Assembly: GCF_965216415.1 (NCBI RefSeq)
Contig: NZ_CBDCFU010000002.1
Length of the DNA: 64,000 nucleotides
Origin: Marivita sp003149565
GTDB lineage: Bacteria > Pseudomonadota > Alphaproteobacteria > Rhodobacterales > Rhodobacteraceae
Strand: one strand, 5' to 3'
Part shown: positions 8,767 through 18,880 of the stretch, in pieces
Layout: each line of letters starts with the position of its first letter
Position numbering within the stretch: the stretch's first letter is position 1
Program-made: the position numbers and the translations under genes
The notes under the pieces: model-generated
What the model saw: only the letters and a program-made list of their open reading frames with translations
The model's database searches: none
Told to the model about the DNA's origin: nothing

Positions 8767-11703
8767 TCATTCATTTCGGCCAATGTTGAAAGCTCTATCC
8801 AACGCTTCGATGGGATGCTCGGGCCGGCGGCCGGTGAAGCGGGCGGATTGGCAGCGGCAGGAAAATCCAGACGCCACTGGTGTTCGGCTGATGTTTTGCA
8901 AAGGTTCACGCCAGGACAGGTCGAAGATTTCTTGTGATAATTCCCGGTGTTCCGTTTCGTGCCCGAACATCCCTGCCATCCCGCAGCAGCCAACCGTCTC
9001 GGTGATTAAATCCAAATTGCAGGTGGCGAATACCCCTTGCCAAAGAGCGGTGTGACCTGGGTCGCCCGACGCCTGGGTGCAGTGTGGCATCAGCGCCATC
9101 GCAGACCTGTTTTCTGCATGCGGCAGCTTATCGTGATGAATACTCAGGAACTCTTCGAGCGATAGGATTTCGATACAATGCTTGACCAGAGGCCATTCCT
9201 GTCTCAACGCCATCAGAACGGCAGGTTCTATGACGACAAGAGGTGCTCCAGTTTTTGCTAGTGCCTTTAGATGAGGCAGAGTCCGGTCGCAAACCTGTCC
9301 ATATGCGTCAAGGAAACCGCGCACCTGCAAGGCTTTGCCCATCGCGACCGGTGGTGTCGCATGAACACTGAACCCCATGCGTTTTAAGATGCGGGCTGCG
9401 GCAATCAATGGACCTGTGTCGAAGAGTCCAAGGAAGCTGTCGATGACAAGAATGGCCGATTTTTCAGGCGGTGCCGTCAGTTTGGGGCGGTCTATCTGGA
9501 TGATGTTGGCCCCGGCCTGTTGTAAGGCGCGTTCGACCGGCAGAGTGGCGAACTTGGGCAAATTACAAAATCCAAACTGACGGGTGGGCGCTACGGATAG
9601 CATAGCGTTGGCCACGCGCGGCATGTGGCGAGCCGCCAGTGTCAGGGGCTCCATCCAGCGCACCAGATGATCACGTCTTGGACGAGGCACTGTCGCATAA
9701 TGTCGATGAAGAAATTCCGCCTTCATAGTGGGAATATCAACGCGCACAGGACAAAGCGACGTGCAGGATTTGCATGACAAACAGGTGTCCAAGCTTTCGG
9801 CCAATGCCAAAGCGGCCGTTTTCGTGGATAAACCGGTCTTGTCGATGGCCCGTTGCTGTAGCCAGTCGCGGATCAGTGCAGCCCGTCCTTTGGGGGATTG
9901 GACGCGGTCACCGGTCGCTTTGTATGACGGGCACATGGTGCGAACCGGGGACCAGTCAAAACACGCGCCATTCCCATTACATGCTATCGCTTGGCTGAAA
10001 TCCTGTCGCGCGTCTTTTTCGATCTCGGCATCGGCTGCGCCTCGAAACGGTACGGTGTCGATCCGCAGCAATGGCGTGCTGGTCGCAAGTGACTGGACCA
10101 ATTTGTCCGGATTTAAAAGGTTCTCGGGATCGCAAATCGTTTTGATCTGGCGCATCAGTTTATACAGCGCTGGGCCAACCCGATTTTCCAGGTATTCGCC
10201 GCGCACGCCCTTACCATGTTCGCCCCAAATCAGCCCGCCATGACGCTTTGCAAGTGCCGCTACCGCGTCGGAAATCGGTCGGATGCGTTCACGGTCTGTC
10301 GGTTCCAACATGTCGAGCATCGGACGGACATGCACGCAGCCGACATCAGCATGCCCGAACATCCCGTAGTCGAGCCCATGATCGTCAAGAAGCGCGCGGA
10401 ATTCAGAGACGAAGTCTTCCAGCCGTTCCGGTGGTACAGCTGCGTCCTCGACAAAGGCTGTACCGCGTCGAGGTCCATCTCCGGATGCAAGCAAACCCAC
10501 GGCCTCGCTACGCAATGCTGCCATTCCCGCCATTTCGACCGGATCATGCGTTCCCGATAAGCCCATGCTACGAATTTTGGATGTGTTTGCTGCAATTTCG
10601 AGCGCCGCGATCTTTGCCGCGACGTCATCCCGGGTATCTCCAGAAACTTCGGCAAAGAGCAGACCGCCGGAATCAGCTAGATCGCCTAGCATCGGCAGCA
10701 CTGAATTCCAAACGGGGGCTGCGCGTCCGAGTTCTATCACTTTGCCATCAAGGAATTCGATCGCGTCCGGGTCTGCCGCCAAAAGGTCCGGCACCGCCCT
10801 CAACGCCGTGTCACAATCCGCGTATCCTATCACCACTGCTCCGCGGTGGTGCGGGATGCGGGACAGACGAAGGGTAAGCTGGCCGATCAGCGCCAGCGTG
10901 CCCTCTGATCCGGCCAATAAGCGCGTCAAAGATAGGCCGCCATCCTGATGTCGTACCTGGTCGAGATTATATCCAGTCAACCCGCGATTCATTTTGGGAA
11001 ACACGCGGGTGATGTCATCTAGATAGCTAGGTAATGTATCGCGGAGGAACTTTGTGAGGTTTCCAAGAACGCTGTCTTCCTTGGCGATTTTCTCAACCTC
11101 GTACCTGTCAAGATCGCGCAGTTTATCCTGTGTGCCGTCGGGCCAGATCACGTTTGCGGAAACCACATGATCCGACGTTCGACCAAAGCGGCGTGACCCC
11201 TTGCCGGACGCGTCAGTGGACACCATCCCGCCCAGTGTTGCGCGGGTCGCTGAGGACACCGAAGGCCCGAACATCCAACCGAAGGGGCGCAGAGCGGCAT
11301 TCAACTGATCCAGAATAACGCCCGGCTCAACCACTGCAATCCCGGCTTCTGCGTCGATATCGACAATTCGGTTCATATGCCGTGAGCAATCCATAGCCAC
11401 GGAATTGGTCAGCGACTGTCCGTTCGTGCCGGTTCCACCGCCACGAGCGGTGATCGCTACTCCATGCTGTGCGGCCTGTGTCATCGCCACTGCCATTGAC
11501 GTCATGTCGTGGGGTTCAAGAACAGCATGCGGCAGGCGCTGATAGATGCTGTTGTCGGTAGAAAGAACGATACGCGCAGCCCGTTCGGTCTGGACCCCAC
11601 CGTTCCATTCCATTGCGTCCAAAGCAGCAATGAAGGAAGCGATGGCAGGCTCCTCCAACGTGAGGCGCGCATACTGATCGACGGCGCGGTGTCGTGCGTT
11701 CAT
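8767..11703 (-). CDS. FAD-linked oxidase with Fe-S C-terminal domain (D-2-hydroxyacid dehydrogenase, YdiJ-like)
   Basis: A 978-residue fusion of a GlcD-like flavoprotein and a GlcF-like iron-sulfur protein. Residues about 40-540 form the FAD-binding PCMH domain (ARGGGTGTNGQSLT; GPSVSSATRATLGGMV) and FAD-oxidase C-terminal domain. A ferredoxin-type pair follows (CNGNGACF; CLSCKSCTSLCP), then cysteine-rich CCG-like motifs (ETVGCCGMAGMFG). Proteins of this build (YdiJ) oxidise D-2-hydroxyacids such as D-2-hydroxyglutarate or D-lactate and pass electrons towards quinone. The ATG at 11703 overlaps the upstream gene's stop by 4 bases, so translation is probably coupled; a longer upstream frame is not supported. 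Confidence 0.85.
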   Translation of the reverse strand: MNARHRAVDQYARLTLEEPAIASFIAALDAMEWNGGVQTERAARIVLSTDNSIYQRLPHAVLEPHDMTSMAVAMTQAAQHGVAITARGGGTGTNGQSLTNSVAMDCSRHMNRIVDIDAEAGIAVVEPGVILDQLNAALRPFGWMFGPSVSSATRATLGGMVSTDASGKGSRRFGRTSDHVVSANVIWPDGTQDKLRDLDRYEVEKIAKEDSVLGNLTKFLRDTLPSYLDDITRVFPKMNRGLTGYNLDQVRHQDGGLSLTRLLAGSEGTLALIGQLTLRLSRIPHHRGAVVIGYADCDTALRAVPDLLAADPDAIEFLDGKVIELGRAAPVWNSVLPMLGDLADSGGLLFAEVSGDTRDDVAAKIAALEIAANTSKIRSMGLSGTHDPVEMAGMAALRSEAVGLLASGDGPRRGTAFVEDAAVPPERLEDFVSEFRALLDDHGLDYGMFGHADVGCVHVRPMLDMLEPTDRERIRPISDAVAALAKRHGGLIWGEHGKGVRGEYLENRVGPALYKLMRQIKTICDPENLLNPDKLVQSLATSTPLLRIDTVPFRGAADAEIEKDARQDFSQAIACNGNGACFDWSPVRTMCPSYKATGDRVQSPKGRAALIRDWLQQRAIDKTGLSTKTAALALAESLDTCLSCKSCTSLCPVRVDIPTMKAEFLHRHYATVPRPRRDHLVRWMEPLTLAARHMPRVANAMLSVAPTRQFGFCNLPKFATLPVERALQQAGANIIQIDRPKLTAPPEKSAILVIDSFLGLFDTGPLIAAARILKRMGFSVHATPPVAMGKALQVRGFLDAYGQVCDRTLPHLKALAKTGAPLVVIEPAVLMALRQEWPLVKHCIEILSLEEFLSIHHDKLPHAENRSAMALMPHCTQASGDPGHTALWQGVFATCNLDLITETVGCCGMAGMFGHETEHRELSQEIFDLSWREPLQNISRTPVASGFSCRCQSARFTGRRPEHPIEALDRAFNIGRNE

Positions 11704-13382
11704 TTTGGATCTTTGTCGGGTGCGCGCCCTGGCCAGAACCGTATTCCCGGACGGGCGCGACCGCCGCCCAACGCCGCGACAGTGCCATCCGCCCGCCAGC
11801 ACGCGGCCCCTTCCAGCATGCCGTCCGGGTGAAAGGCGATGGCGTTCATGCCGCCGCCAACATGAGGCATGCGTCTAACCTTGTGACCAAGGGATCCGAG
11901 CGCGTCTTCAATGGGGGCAAGCGTTTTCTCGATTTCGAGCTCGTATCCTTCTGTCCAGATGCGAGGGGCCTCGATCGCGTGTTGAAGGCTCATACCGTGG
12001 TCAATCAAGTTGACGATGGCCTGCAGTGCCGATGGAAAGATCCGCAGTCCGCCGGGTAGTCCAATAGCAAATGCCAACGTGTTGTCTTTCAGCACGATCA
12101 TCGGTGCCATGGATGTTGGCACCCTTTTGCCTGGAGCGACCGATAAGGCGCGACCAGGATGCGGATCGAAATTCATCATGTAGTTGTTAGGAATGATGCC
12201 GGTCCCTGGCACCATGAAACGCGCACCAAAGATCCCATTGATGGTGTGGGTCGCTGACACGACATTGCCATTTGCGTCGGCGACCGTGACATGCGTGGTG
12301 TCATGGCTTTCGTAGCCACTGGCAACCAGAGTCGGCTTTGCAACATTCCGTAAGCGGCTTTGACAGTCGGCGGAATATGCTTTGGAAATCAGCTTTTCGA
12401 CCGGAACATCTATGAAATCTGGATCACCGCTCGCGGCGCGGCGATCTTCAAAACCTATGCGGATGACCTCGGCCATGAGGTGAAGGCCCTCGGCTGTTCC
12501 AAAGCCCAAGCCGGCCACATCGTGCGGTTCGAGAATGTTCAACATCTGGGCGATATGCACACCCGAAGAGGCAGGCGGCGGCGGACCCACTATCTCGTAC
12601 CCGCGATAAGTGCCTGTCACCGCATTACGCATCTTCACCTGATAGGTGCGCAGATCGTCCAAGGTCAGCCAACCAGCATCTTCCGCGCCGGTCGCGATGC
12701 GGTTTGCTAGCGCTGCGCCTAGGCTGCCGCCATGCAATGCGGCCGCACCGTGGGTTTCGATCTGGCGCAGGGCATCGGCGAATTCGCTTTGGACAAGACG
12801 CGCACCCGCAGCAAGGGGCGTTCCGCCGGGCATCAATACATCGGCTATGACGGAATCCCGAGAGAGATCTTCCGCAGCCTCGCTAATTGCGCCTGATAGA
12901 TACGGCGTAATGGCAAACCCGCGTTCGGCCAGTTTGATTGCCGGGGCGATCACGTCGGAAAACAGCAAGACACCGTGATCGGCCTGCATCTTGCACCATG
13001 CAGCAAGGTTGCCGGGAACGGCAACGGCGCTTGCCCCCAATGCAGACCGACGTCCGACCGTTTCCATGTGGTTCGGCGGTTCGTCGGACACGGGATCGTA
13101 GATTTCGGGGTGGGTGTTTGCCGGGGCCTGTGCCATTCCGTCGAACACTAGGTGTTGACCATCGGCCAAACGCACATGGGCCAAGCCGCCGCCCGCTATG
13201 CCAACCATCATGGGCTCGACAACGCAAAGCGCCAGCAATGACGCGACAGCGGCATCAATCGCGTTTCCGCCAGCCGCGAGGATTTCGTACCCGGCGGCCG
13301 ATCCAAGTGGGTGATTGGTAACCACCATGCCGCCACGCCCCAAAGCAGGCGTTTTTTCACAATCAAAGGGAAGGGCTGTCAT
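11700..13382 (-). CDS. ggt: Gamma-glutamyltransferase family protein
   Basis: A 560-residue N-terminal-nucleophile hydrolase of the gamma-glutamyltransferase family. The self-cleavage site and nucleophile is the first Thr of DTTHVTVAD (Thr362). The glycine-rich PGGLRIFPSALQAIVNLID segment near the C-terminus is also conserved. Family members hydrolyse or transfer gamma-glutamyl groups; some relatives are cephalosporin acylases. There is no signal peptide, so a cytoplasmic enzyme acting on an imported substrate is likely, unlike periplasmic E. coli Ggt. It heads the minus-strand operon and is divergent from hyuA across 217 bases that should hold both promoters. Confidence 0.85.
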   Translation of the reverse strand: MTALPFDCEKTPALGRGGMVVTNHPLGSAAGYEILAAGGNAIDAAVASLLALCVVEPMMVGIAGGGLAHVRLADGQHLVFDGMAQAPANTHPEIYDPVSDEPPNHMETVGRRSALGASAVAVPGNLAAWCKMQADHGVLLFSDVIAPAIKLAERGFAITPYLSGAISEAAEDLSRDSVIADVLMPGGTPLAAGARLVQSEFADALRQIETHGAAALHGGSLGAALANRIATGAEDAGWLTLDDLRTYQVKMRNAVTGTYRGYEIVGPPPPASSGVHIAQMLNILEPHDVAGLGFGTAEGLHLMAEVIRIGFEDRRAASGDPDFIDVPVEKLISKAYSADCQSRLRNVAKPTLVASGYESHDTTHVTVADANGNVVSATHTINGIFGARFMVPGTGIIPNNYMMNFDPHPGRALSVAPGKRVPTSMAPMIVLKDNTLAFAIGLPGGLRIFPSALQAIVNLIDHGMSLQHAIEAPRIWTEGYELEIEKTLAPIEDALGSLGHKVRRMPHVGGGMNAIAFHPDGMLEGAACWRADGTVAALGGGRARPGIRFWPGRAPDKDPK

Positions 13383-13599
13383 GGAGCGTGTACCTCGCGC
13401 GCGACTCCTAAATCATGGTGCCTGATTAGTTCGAGCTTGGCCAAATAAGAAAATTCTTGCTCGCAACAAATGTTTTGAATTGGACGCTGGACGTTTCCAC
13501 AGGTTCCACTGGAACCAGCAAAAGACCGTCCACCAACAAGGGATATAGCATTATGTCGTCGCCCATTCAGAGCGTTGTCAGTTTGGCTGGGGATGCGTT
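13383..13599. promoter_or_regulatory. Divergent promoter region between ggt and hyuA
   Basis: These 217 bases separate the starts of the two operons of the catabolic region and must contain both promoters. AT-rich stretches occur around 13440-13480. I cannot name a -35/-10 pair or an operator with confidence. The only regulator nearby is the LysR protein at 27151-28065, which could act here in trans. Confidence 0.4.
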
Positions 13600-15699
13600 G
13601 TGAAGGATGAAGCCGCACAAGTGGAGCCGACATTTTCTTGGCGGGTTGGGGTGGACTCGGGGGGGACTTTTACGGATGTCTGTCTGTTTGATGCCTCAAG
13701 TGGCGACATATCGGTTTGGAAAGTCGCATCGACGCCGGATGATCCATCTCGCGGTATCGCAGTGGGTGTTGACGAGGCGTTAGAGACGCATGGAGTCGCT
13801 GCAAGGGATCGGTCTGCCGCAGTCGCCTATCTTGGTCATGGCACGACGGTCGCAACCAATGCGCTTATCACAGGGGCAGGAGCCCGCGTCGGGCTGATCA
13901 CAACTGCTGGGTTTCGCGATCTGCTCGAGATTGGCCGACAGAAACGCCCTGATCTTTATGATCTGTCCCTTGCCAAACCCAAAACACTGGTTCCCCGAGA
14001 ATTGCGCTTTGAAGTGAGCGAACGCTTGCTGCACACAGGGGATGTTGCGATTGCGTTGGACGAGGACGCGGTGCGAACAGCCGCACGGCAGATGCGGGAT
14101 GAGGGAGTTGCAGCCGTTGCGATATGCTTTCTCTATGCATTCCTCAACCCTGATCACGAACGCATCGCCAAGCGCATTGTGGCTGAAGAAATGCCGGATG
14201 CCTTCCTTTGCGCCAGTCACGACATTGCGCCGGAATTCCGGGAGTTTGAACGATTGTCGACCGTGACGGTCAACGCCTATCTCGGCCCAATAATGCATCG
14301 CTACATCAGTCGCCTCAGCCCTCGGTTTACCGATATGGGCGTTTTGGTGCCGCCGCATTTGACCCAGTCCAACGGCGGCGTTGTTCGGTTTGAAGCGGCC
14401 GCTCAAACCCCCGTTCGCGCAGTTTTATCAGGTCCGTCGACCGGTGTTGTTGCGGCGCGGGCGATTGGAACTCGGGCCGGGTTTGAGGACATCATCACTT
14501 TTGACATGGGCGGCACATCGTCTGACGTCGCTTTGATGGCAGGTGGAGATGTGACGCAGACCAACGAGAGCACAGTGCACGGGTATCCCATCAAGGCACC
14601 GATGCTGGATATTCACACGGTGGGCGCAGGTGGTGGATCCATTGCGTCGATCGACTCTGGCGGGCTGCTTAAGGTCGGGCCTGAAAGCGCCGGCGCTGAT
14701 CCGGGACCGGTATGTTATGGTCTAGGCGCAAACCAACCGACCGTGACGGATGCCAATATCGTTCTCCAGATACTGAACCCAAGCCATTTGCTGGATGGGC
14801 GTATGAAAGTGCGTCGCGACCTTGCTGTTGATGCGATTGCCAAGATTGCGGCAAAGCTTGGCTTGGGGGTGGAGGAAACCGCGCAGGGCATCCTGTCTGT
14901 GGTGACGGCCAATATGGCCAAGGCCATTCGCGTGATTTCGGTCCAACGCGGCCACGATCCGCGCGGCTATGCTTTGATGGCATTTGGCGGGGCCGGGCCG
15001 TTGCATGCAGTGCGACTTGCTCAGGAACTAGGAATGGAGCGTGTCATCGTACCACGCAATCCGGGTATCTTGTGCGCAATGGGTCTTTTGCTTACAGACC
15101 TGCGCGCAGATTTTTCCAGCACCTTTCTCGTTTCGCTGGAAGCCGGGTCACTTTCCCAAATCTCGACCACCATGTCCGAGGTCGAAATACAAGCCGAAGC
15201 CTGGTTCGAGGAGGAAGCGATACCGGCAGAGCATCGTCGAACAGCGCGTCGCATCGACATGCGTTACGAAGGCCAAAACCATGAATTGCCGATACCGGTT
15301 CCGGACGGCTGCTTGGACGCAGCCATGCTTGAAGGTCTCAAGGAGGCATTCGCCGAAGCGCATACTCGGATGTATGGGTTTGCAGTTGAGGGCGAGCGGA
15401 TCAACTGCGTCACATTCCGCGTCGAAGCGACCGGGGTCGTTCAAAAGGCCGACCTTTCCGAAGCCGAGCTTGGTCCAGAAGACGCTGCTATCGCCAAGAC
15501 AGGAACGCGGGACGTGTGGTATCCTGAAACCGGCACATTCACGCAAACCGAGCTTTATGCGCGAGACAAACTGCGGCCAGGCATGGTTTTTAACGGTCCC
15601 GCTATCGTTGAACAAATGGACACCACCACATTGATCCCGCCGAAAGTGACTGTGCGGATCGACCGGTTGGACAACCTTATTCTGGAGCTTGCATCATGA
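13600..15699 (+). CDS. hyuA: Hydantoinase/oxoprolinase subunit A (HyuA)
   Basis: A 699-residue ATPase-fold subunit of the HyuA/5-oxoprolinase/acetone carboxylase family. The N-terminal GVDSGGTFTDVCLFD is the phosphate-binding loop; GHGTTVATNALI, DMGGTSSDVAL and AFGGAGPLHAVRLAQELG are further family signatures. With HyuB it opens a cyclic amide (5-oxoproline, N-methylhydantoin or similar) at the cost of ATP. The start is a GTG at 13600 with a GGGGA-like site upstream; no good ATG exists nearby. It overlaps hyuB by 4 bases and opens an operon that runs into a peptide ABC importer. Confidence 0.9.
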   Translation: MKDEAAQVEPTFSWRVGVDSGGTFTDVCLFDASSGDISVWKVASTPDDPSRGIAVGVDEALETHGVAARDRSAAVAYLGHGTTVATNALITGAGARVGLITTAGFRDLLEIGRQKRPDLYDLSLAKPKTLVPRELRFEVSERLLHTGDVAIALDEDAVRTAARQMRDEGVAAVAICFLYAFLNPDHERIAKRIVAEEMPDAFLCASHDIAPEFREFERLSTVTVNAYLGPIMHRYISRLSPRFTDMGVLVPPHLTQSNGGVVRFEAAAQTPVRAVLSGPSTGVVAARAIGTRAGFEDIITFDMGGTSSDVALMAGGDVTQTNESTVHGYPIKAPMLDIHTVGAGGGSIASIDSGGLLKVGPESAGADPGPVCYGLGANQPTVTDANIVLQILNPSHLLDGRMKVRRDLAVDAIAKIAAKLGLGVEETAQGILSVVTANMAKAIRVISVQRGHDPRGYALMAFGGAGPLHAVRLAQELGMERVIVPRNPGILCAMGLLLTDLRADFSSTFLVSLEAGSLSQISTTMSEVEIQAEAWFEEEAIPAEHRRTARRIDMRYEGQNHELPIPVPDGCLDAAMLEGLKEAFAEAHTRMYGFAVEGERINCVTFRVEATGVVQKADLSEAELGPEDAAIAKTGTRDVWYPETGTFTQTELYARDKLRPGMVFNGPAIVEQMDTTTLIPPKVTVRIDRLDNLILELAS

Positions 15700-17276
15700 G
15701 CGCCGATCTTGATCCCATCACCGTCGAGGTGATCGGTGCCGCGCTGTCGTCAATTGTCGAAGAAACCGGCGAGGCGCTGGTGCGCGCATCTTATTCCACT
15801 AACATAAAAGAGCGCCGAGACTGCTCGACCGCGCTGTTTGATCGGGAAGGCCGCACCTTGTGTCAGGCAGAGCATATTCCGATCCATCTGGGCAGCTTTC
15901 TCGATTTCATTCCAATGATCCTAGACGTTCACGACCCCGCGAATATGCGCCCAGGTGATGTTTTCATTGGCAATGATGCCTATCGCGGCGGCGGCACACA
16001 TCTGCCCGACATCGTCTTGGCCGAACCGATCTTCATCGACGGTGCATTGGTCGCTTGGACGGTGAACCTGGCGCATCATTCTGATTTCGTAGATCGCGCC
16101 CATGCGCATATTTACCAGGAAGGCATGCGTATTCCGCCGATCCGGCTTTATCGCGCGGGTGCGCTGCAAACGGATGTGCAGGAATTGATCTTGCTGAATT
16201 GTCAGGTCCCGCGTGAACGGTTATCAGATCTGCGTGCGCAAATGGCAGCCAATCGCGTCGGCGTGCAACGCTTTACGGACCTGTGCGAACGTTATGGCGT
16301 GGACACGGTGCTGGCCTCGGGCGAAGCGCTTCTTGATTACGCCGAGCGCAAGATGCGCGCCGGGTTGGAGGCGCTTCCCGACGGGCGTTGGCGGTTCGAG
16401 GATGTGTTCGACAGCTTGGACTTTGACGAAGCGCTGCCCATCGCTGTGGAAATCACCATCGCCGGCAGCGATATTCGTTTGGATTTCGAGGCCCCGCCAC
16501 AAGTGCGATCCGGCATCAACATGACGCGCACGGCGCTCTTGGCGACTGTCTATTATATCGTGAAATCCGTGGTTGATCCCACCGTTCTGCCCAATGCAGG
16601 TCTGGCGCGTCCGATCACTGTTTTAGCGCCTGATGGCTCCATCCTGAACTGTGCGCATCCAGCAGCGGTGAATGGCAGGGTTCAAACCTGCCAACGGGTT
16701 GCCGACCTGATCCTTGGCGCACTTGCGCAAGCCGCGCCAGAGCGTGTTTCTGCCTGCACCAATTCATCCTGCACCGTAGCGGTGTTTTCTGGTACTCGGC
16801 AAACTGGTCCTGACGTCGGCACGTACTGGGTTTATCTTGAAACCATTGGAGGAGGTGGCGGCGCCCGGGCTGAAGCAGATGGTTTGGACGGTATCCACGT
16901 ACATGTAACCAACACGTCCAACCTGCCGATTGAAGCGCTGGAGCTGGAATACCCACTGATCCTTGAACGCTACGAACTCATCGACGGCTCTGGTGGCGCA
17001 GGGATGCATCGTGGCGGTATGGGGCTGCGCCGGGTTTATCGCGCGACCGAAGACTGCATGGTGTCTGTGGACATTTCACGAAACCTGTCGCGGTCCTGGG
17101 GGTTGGAGGGTGGCGGTTCGGGGGGGCACGGTGGCTTTACCGTAAGTCCAGACACTGACGCATTTGTTCGCGGTAAAGGAACCCTTCGCGCCGGTGAATG
17201 GCTTGAAGTGATAACACCCGGAGGTGGCGGGTATGGCCGTGCGATCGGCTCGCGTGCTGATCTGGCTGCACAATGA
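15696..17276 (+). CDS. hyuB: Hydantoinase/oxoprolinase subunit B (HyuB)
   Basis: A 526-residue HyuB-family subunit, partner of the upstream HyuA. Family signatures include DPITVEVIGAALSSIVEE at the N-terminus, FIGNDAYRGGGTHLPDI, NLAHHSDFV (metal-binding His and Asp residues) and the glycine-rich C-terminus GGGSGGHGGF...TPGGGGYG. Together the two subunits form an ATP-dependent cyclic amidohydrolase. The ATG overlaps the hyuA stop (ATGA), so the two are translationally coupled. Whether the substrate is 5-oxoproline or a hydantoin cannot be read from the sequence; the neighbouring gamma-glutamyltransferase favours the first, the creatininase-family gene the second. Confidence 0.9.
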   Translation: MSADLDPITVEVIGAALSSIVEETGEALVRASYSTNIKERRDCSTALFDREGRTLCQAEHIPIHLGSFLDFIPMILDVHDPANMRPGDVFIGNDAYRGGGTHLPDIVLAEPIFIDGALVAWTVNLAHHSDFVDRAHAHIYQEGMRIPPIRLYRAGALQTDVQELILLNCQVPRERLSDLRAQMAANRVGVQRFTDLCERYGVDTVLASGEALLDYAERKMRAGLEALPDGRWRFEDVFDSLDFDEALPIAVEITIAGSDIRLDFEAPPQVRSGINMTRTALLATVYYIVKSVVDPTVLPNAGLARPITVLAPDGSILNCAHPAAVNGRVQTCQRVADLILGALAQAAPERVSACTNSSCTVAVFSGTRQTGPDVGTYWVYLETIGGGGGARAEADGLDGIHVHVTNTSNLPIEALELEYPLILERYELIDGSGGAGMHRGGMGLRRVYRATEDCMVSVDISRNLSRSWGLEGGGSGGHGGFTVSPDTDAFVRGKGTLRAGEWLEVITPGGGGYGRAIGSRADLAAQ

Positions 17277-17337
17277 CGATCATAATTTCTGCCAAGGAGC
17301 CGGCAAAAGGCTTCGCATTCAACAAGGAGAACCTGAC

Positions 17338-18870
17338 ATGAAACATGGTATCAATCGTCGTGGCTTCCTCGCGGCATCCGGCGCTTTGGCTGGCGGACTT
17401 GCTTTTGTCGGCCCAACTGTTCTTCGGGCGCAAGAAGGCGGTACTTTGCGATTTGCTCTATCGACCTATCCGCCCAGCTTTGATGCTTGGACATCAAGCG
17501 GGACGGCCGCTGGCACGATCAAGCTTTTGATGCATCGAACACTTGTCAGTTATGATCCGGATGGCATGATGCGCGGCGAACTGGCTGAAAGCTGGGAGGT
17601 TGATGAGAGCGGCGCATGGATTTTCAAATTGCGCGACGCAACCTGGCATGACGGCACGCCGGTCACCGCTGAAGATATCGCATGGAACGTGACCGAGGCG
17701 CAAAAGCCTGACAGTGCTGCGTACTTGCAAGGCCAACTCGCCCTCATCACCAGTGTCGAAACACCCGACGACAAGACAGTGCGTATGGTTACAGCAGAGC
17801 CCCTTGCAGTGCTGCCTGGCTGGTTTGCACATTACAACATGCCGATGATCAAGAAAGGCGAACCGCGCGATACGATGATTGGTGCAGGACCTTTCAAAAT
17901 GGGCGAGCGAGATCGCGGCGTGTCATTGTCGCTGACCGCCAATCCGGATTATTACAAGGAAGGCCTGCCCAAGCTCGCTGGGATTGAGGCGATCGTCTAT
18001 GCGGATGAAAACCTGCGGGTCGCAGCGTTGGACGCGGGCGACGTCGATCTGATCGAATACGTGCCATGGCAATCAATGGCGGGGGTTGAGGAAAATCCCG
18101 ACCTCAATCTGATAACCCGCGACGGTCCGTTCATGTATCTCACCTTCAACGCGACGCGCGCGCCGTTTGACAATCCCTTGGTGCGTCGTGCTGTGGCACA
18201 CGCGATCAAGCGCGAAGACATCGTTGCGGCGGCTTTCTTCGATCGGGGCGGGGTTCTGGCCCACCTGCCGATTGCGGAGCAGTCTGAATTCTTTAACCCC
18301 GAATTCAAGGACGCGTGGAACTACGATCCGGATAAAGCCAAAGAATTGCTGACCGAGGCGGGGTATCCCGATGGATTTGAATGCACAATGTTGTCTACTG
18401 CGCAGTATGGCATGCACCAGTCAACGGCCGAGGTCTGCCAAGCGTATCTGTCGATGATCGGCATCAACGTGCAGCTTGATCTGCCGGAATGGTCATCGCG
18501 GGTGCAAAAGGGCAACGAAGGCAGCTACGATCTTGCGGTCATGGGTACGACCGCGGCAAATAACGATCCCGACGGGCTGAGCAATATTCTTGATGGGTCC
18601 CTTCCGGCCAGCTTTGTGCGTAGCTACGGCATGGAAACGCCAGAGATCACAGAAGCCTTTGCACGAGGCCGTGCCGAATTCGACCCAGCAGCGCGCAAAG
18701 AAATCTACCGTGCGCTGGAGGAAGCTGCGATCAACACTGTGCCAATGGTCGGACTTGCTTGGCGGTCGCAAGGCTATGCAATGAAAAACAACGTCACTGG
18801 GTTTTCAAATTTGCCCGGCCAGCTGACCTTCTATTCCGGCATCACGCTGGAAGAAACCATGCTGGGCTGA
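17338..18870 (+). CDS. Peptide-type ABC transporter substrate-binding protein (Tat-exported)
   Basis: A 510-residue cluster-C (DppA/OppA family, SBP_bac_5) periplasmic binding protein. The N-terminus has a twin-arginine motif (NRRGFLAA) followed by a hydrophobic stretch and cleavage region near VLRAQEGG, so it is probably exported folded by the Tat pathway. The segments YDPDGMMRGELAESWEVDESG and WHDGTPVTAEDIAWN are typical. It delivers a peptide or small nitrogen compound to the permeases encoded next. The ATG at 17338 follows AAGGAGAA. It lies 61 bases after hyuB and 10 bases before the first permease, in one operon. Confidence 0.9.
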   Translation: MKHGINRRGFLAASGALAGGLAFVGPTVLRAQEGGTLRFALSTYPPSFDAWTSSGTAAGTIKLLMHRTLVSYDPDGMMRGELAESWEVDESGAWIFKLRDATWHDGTPVTAEDIAWNVTEAQKPDSAAYLQGQLALITSVETPDDKTVRMVTAEPLAVLPGWFAHYNMPMIKKGEPRDTMIGAGPFKMGERDRGVSLSLTANPDYYKEGLPKLAGIEAIVYADENLRVAALDAGDVDLIEYVPWQSMAGVEENPDLNLITRDGPFMYLTFNATRAPFDNPLVRRAVAHAIKREDIVAAAFFDRGGVLAHLPIAEQSEFFNPEFKDAWNYDPDKAKELLTEAGYPDGFECTMLSTAQYGMHQSTAEVCQAYLSMIGINVQLDLPEWSSRVQKGNEGSYDLAVMGTTAANNDPDGLSNILDGSLPASFVRSYGMETPEITEAFARGRAEFDPAARKEIYRALEEAAINTVPMVGLAWRSQGYAMKNNVTGFSNLPGQLTFYSGITLEETMLG

Positions 18871-18880
18871 ACACCCAGAA

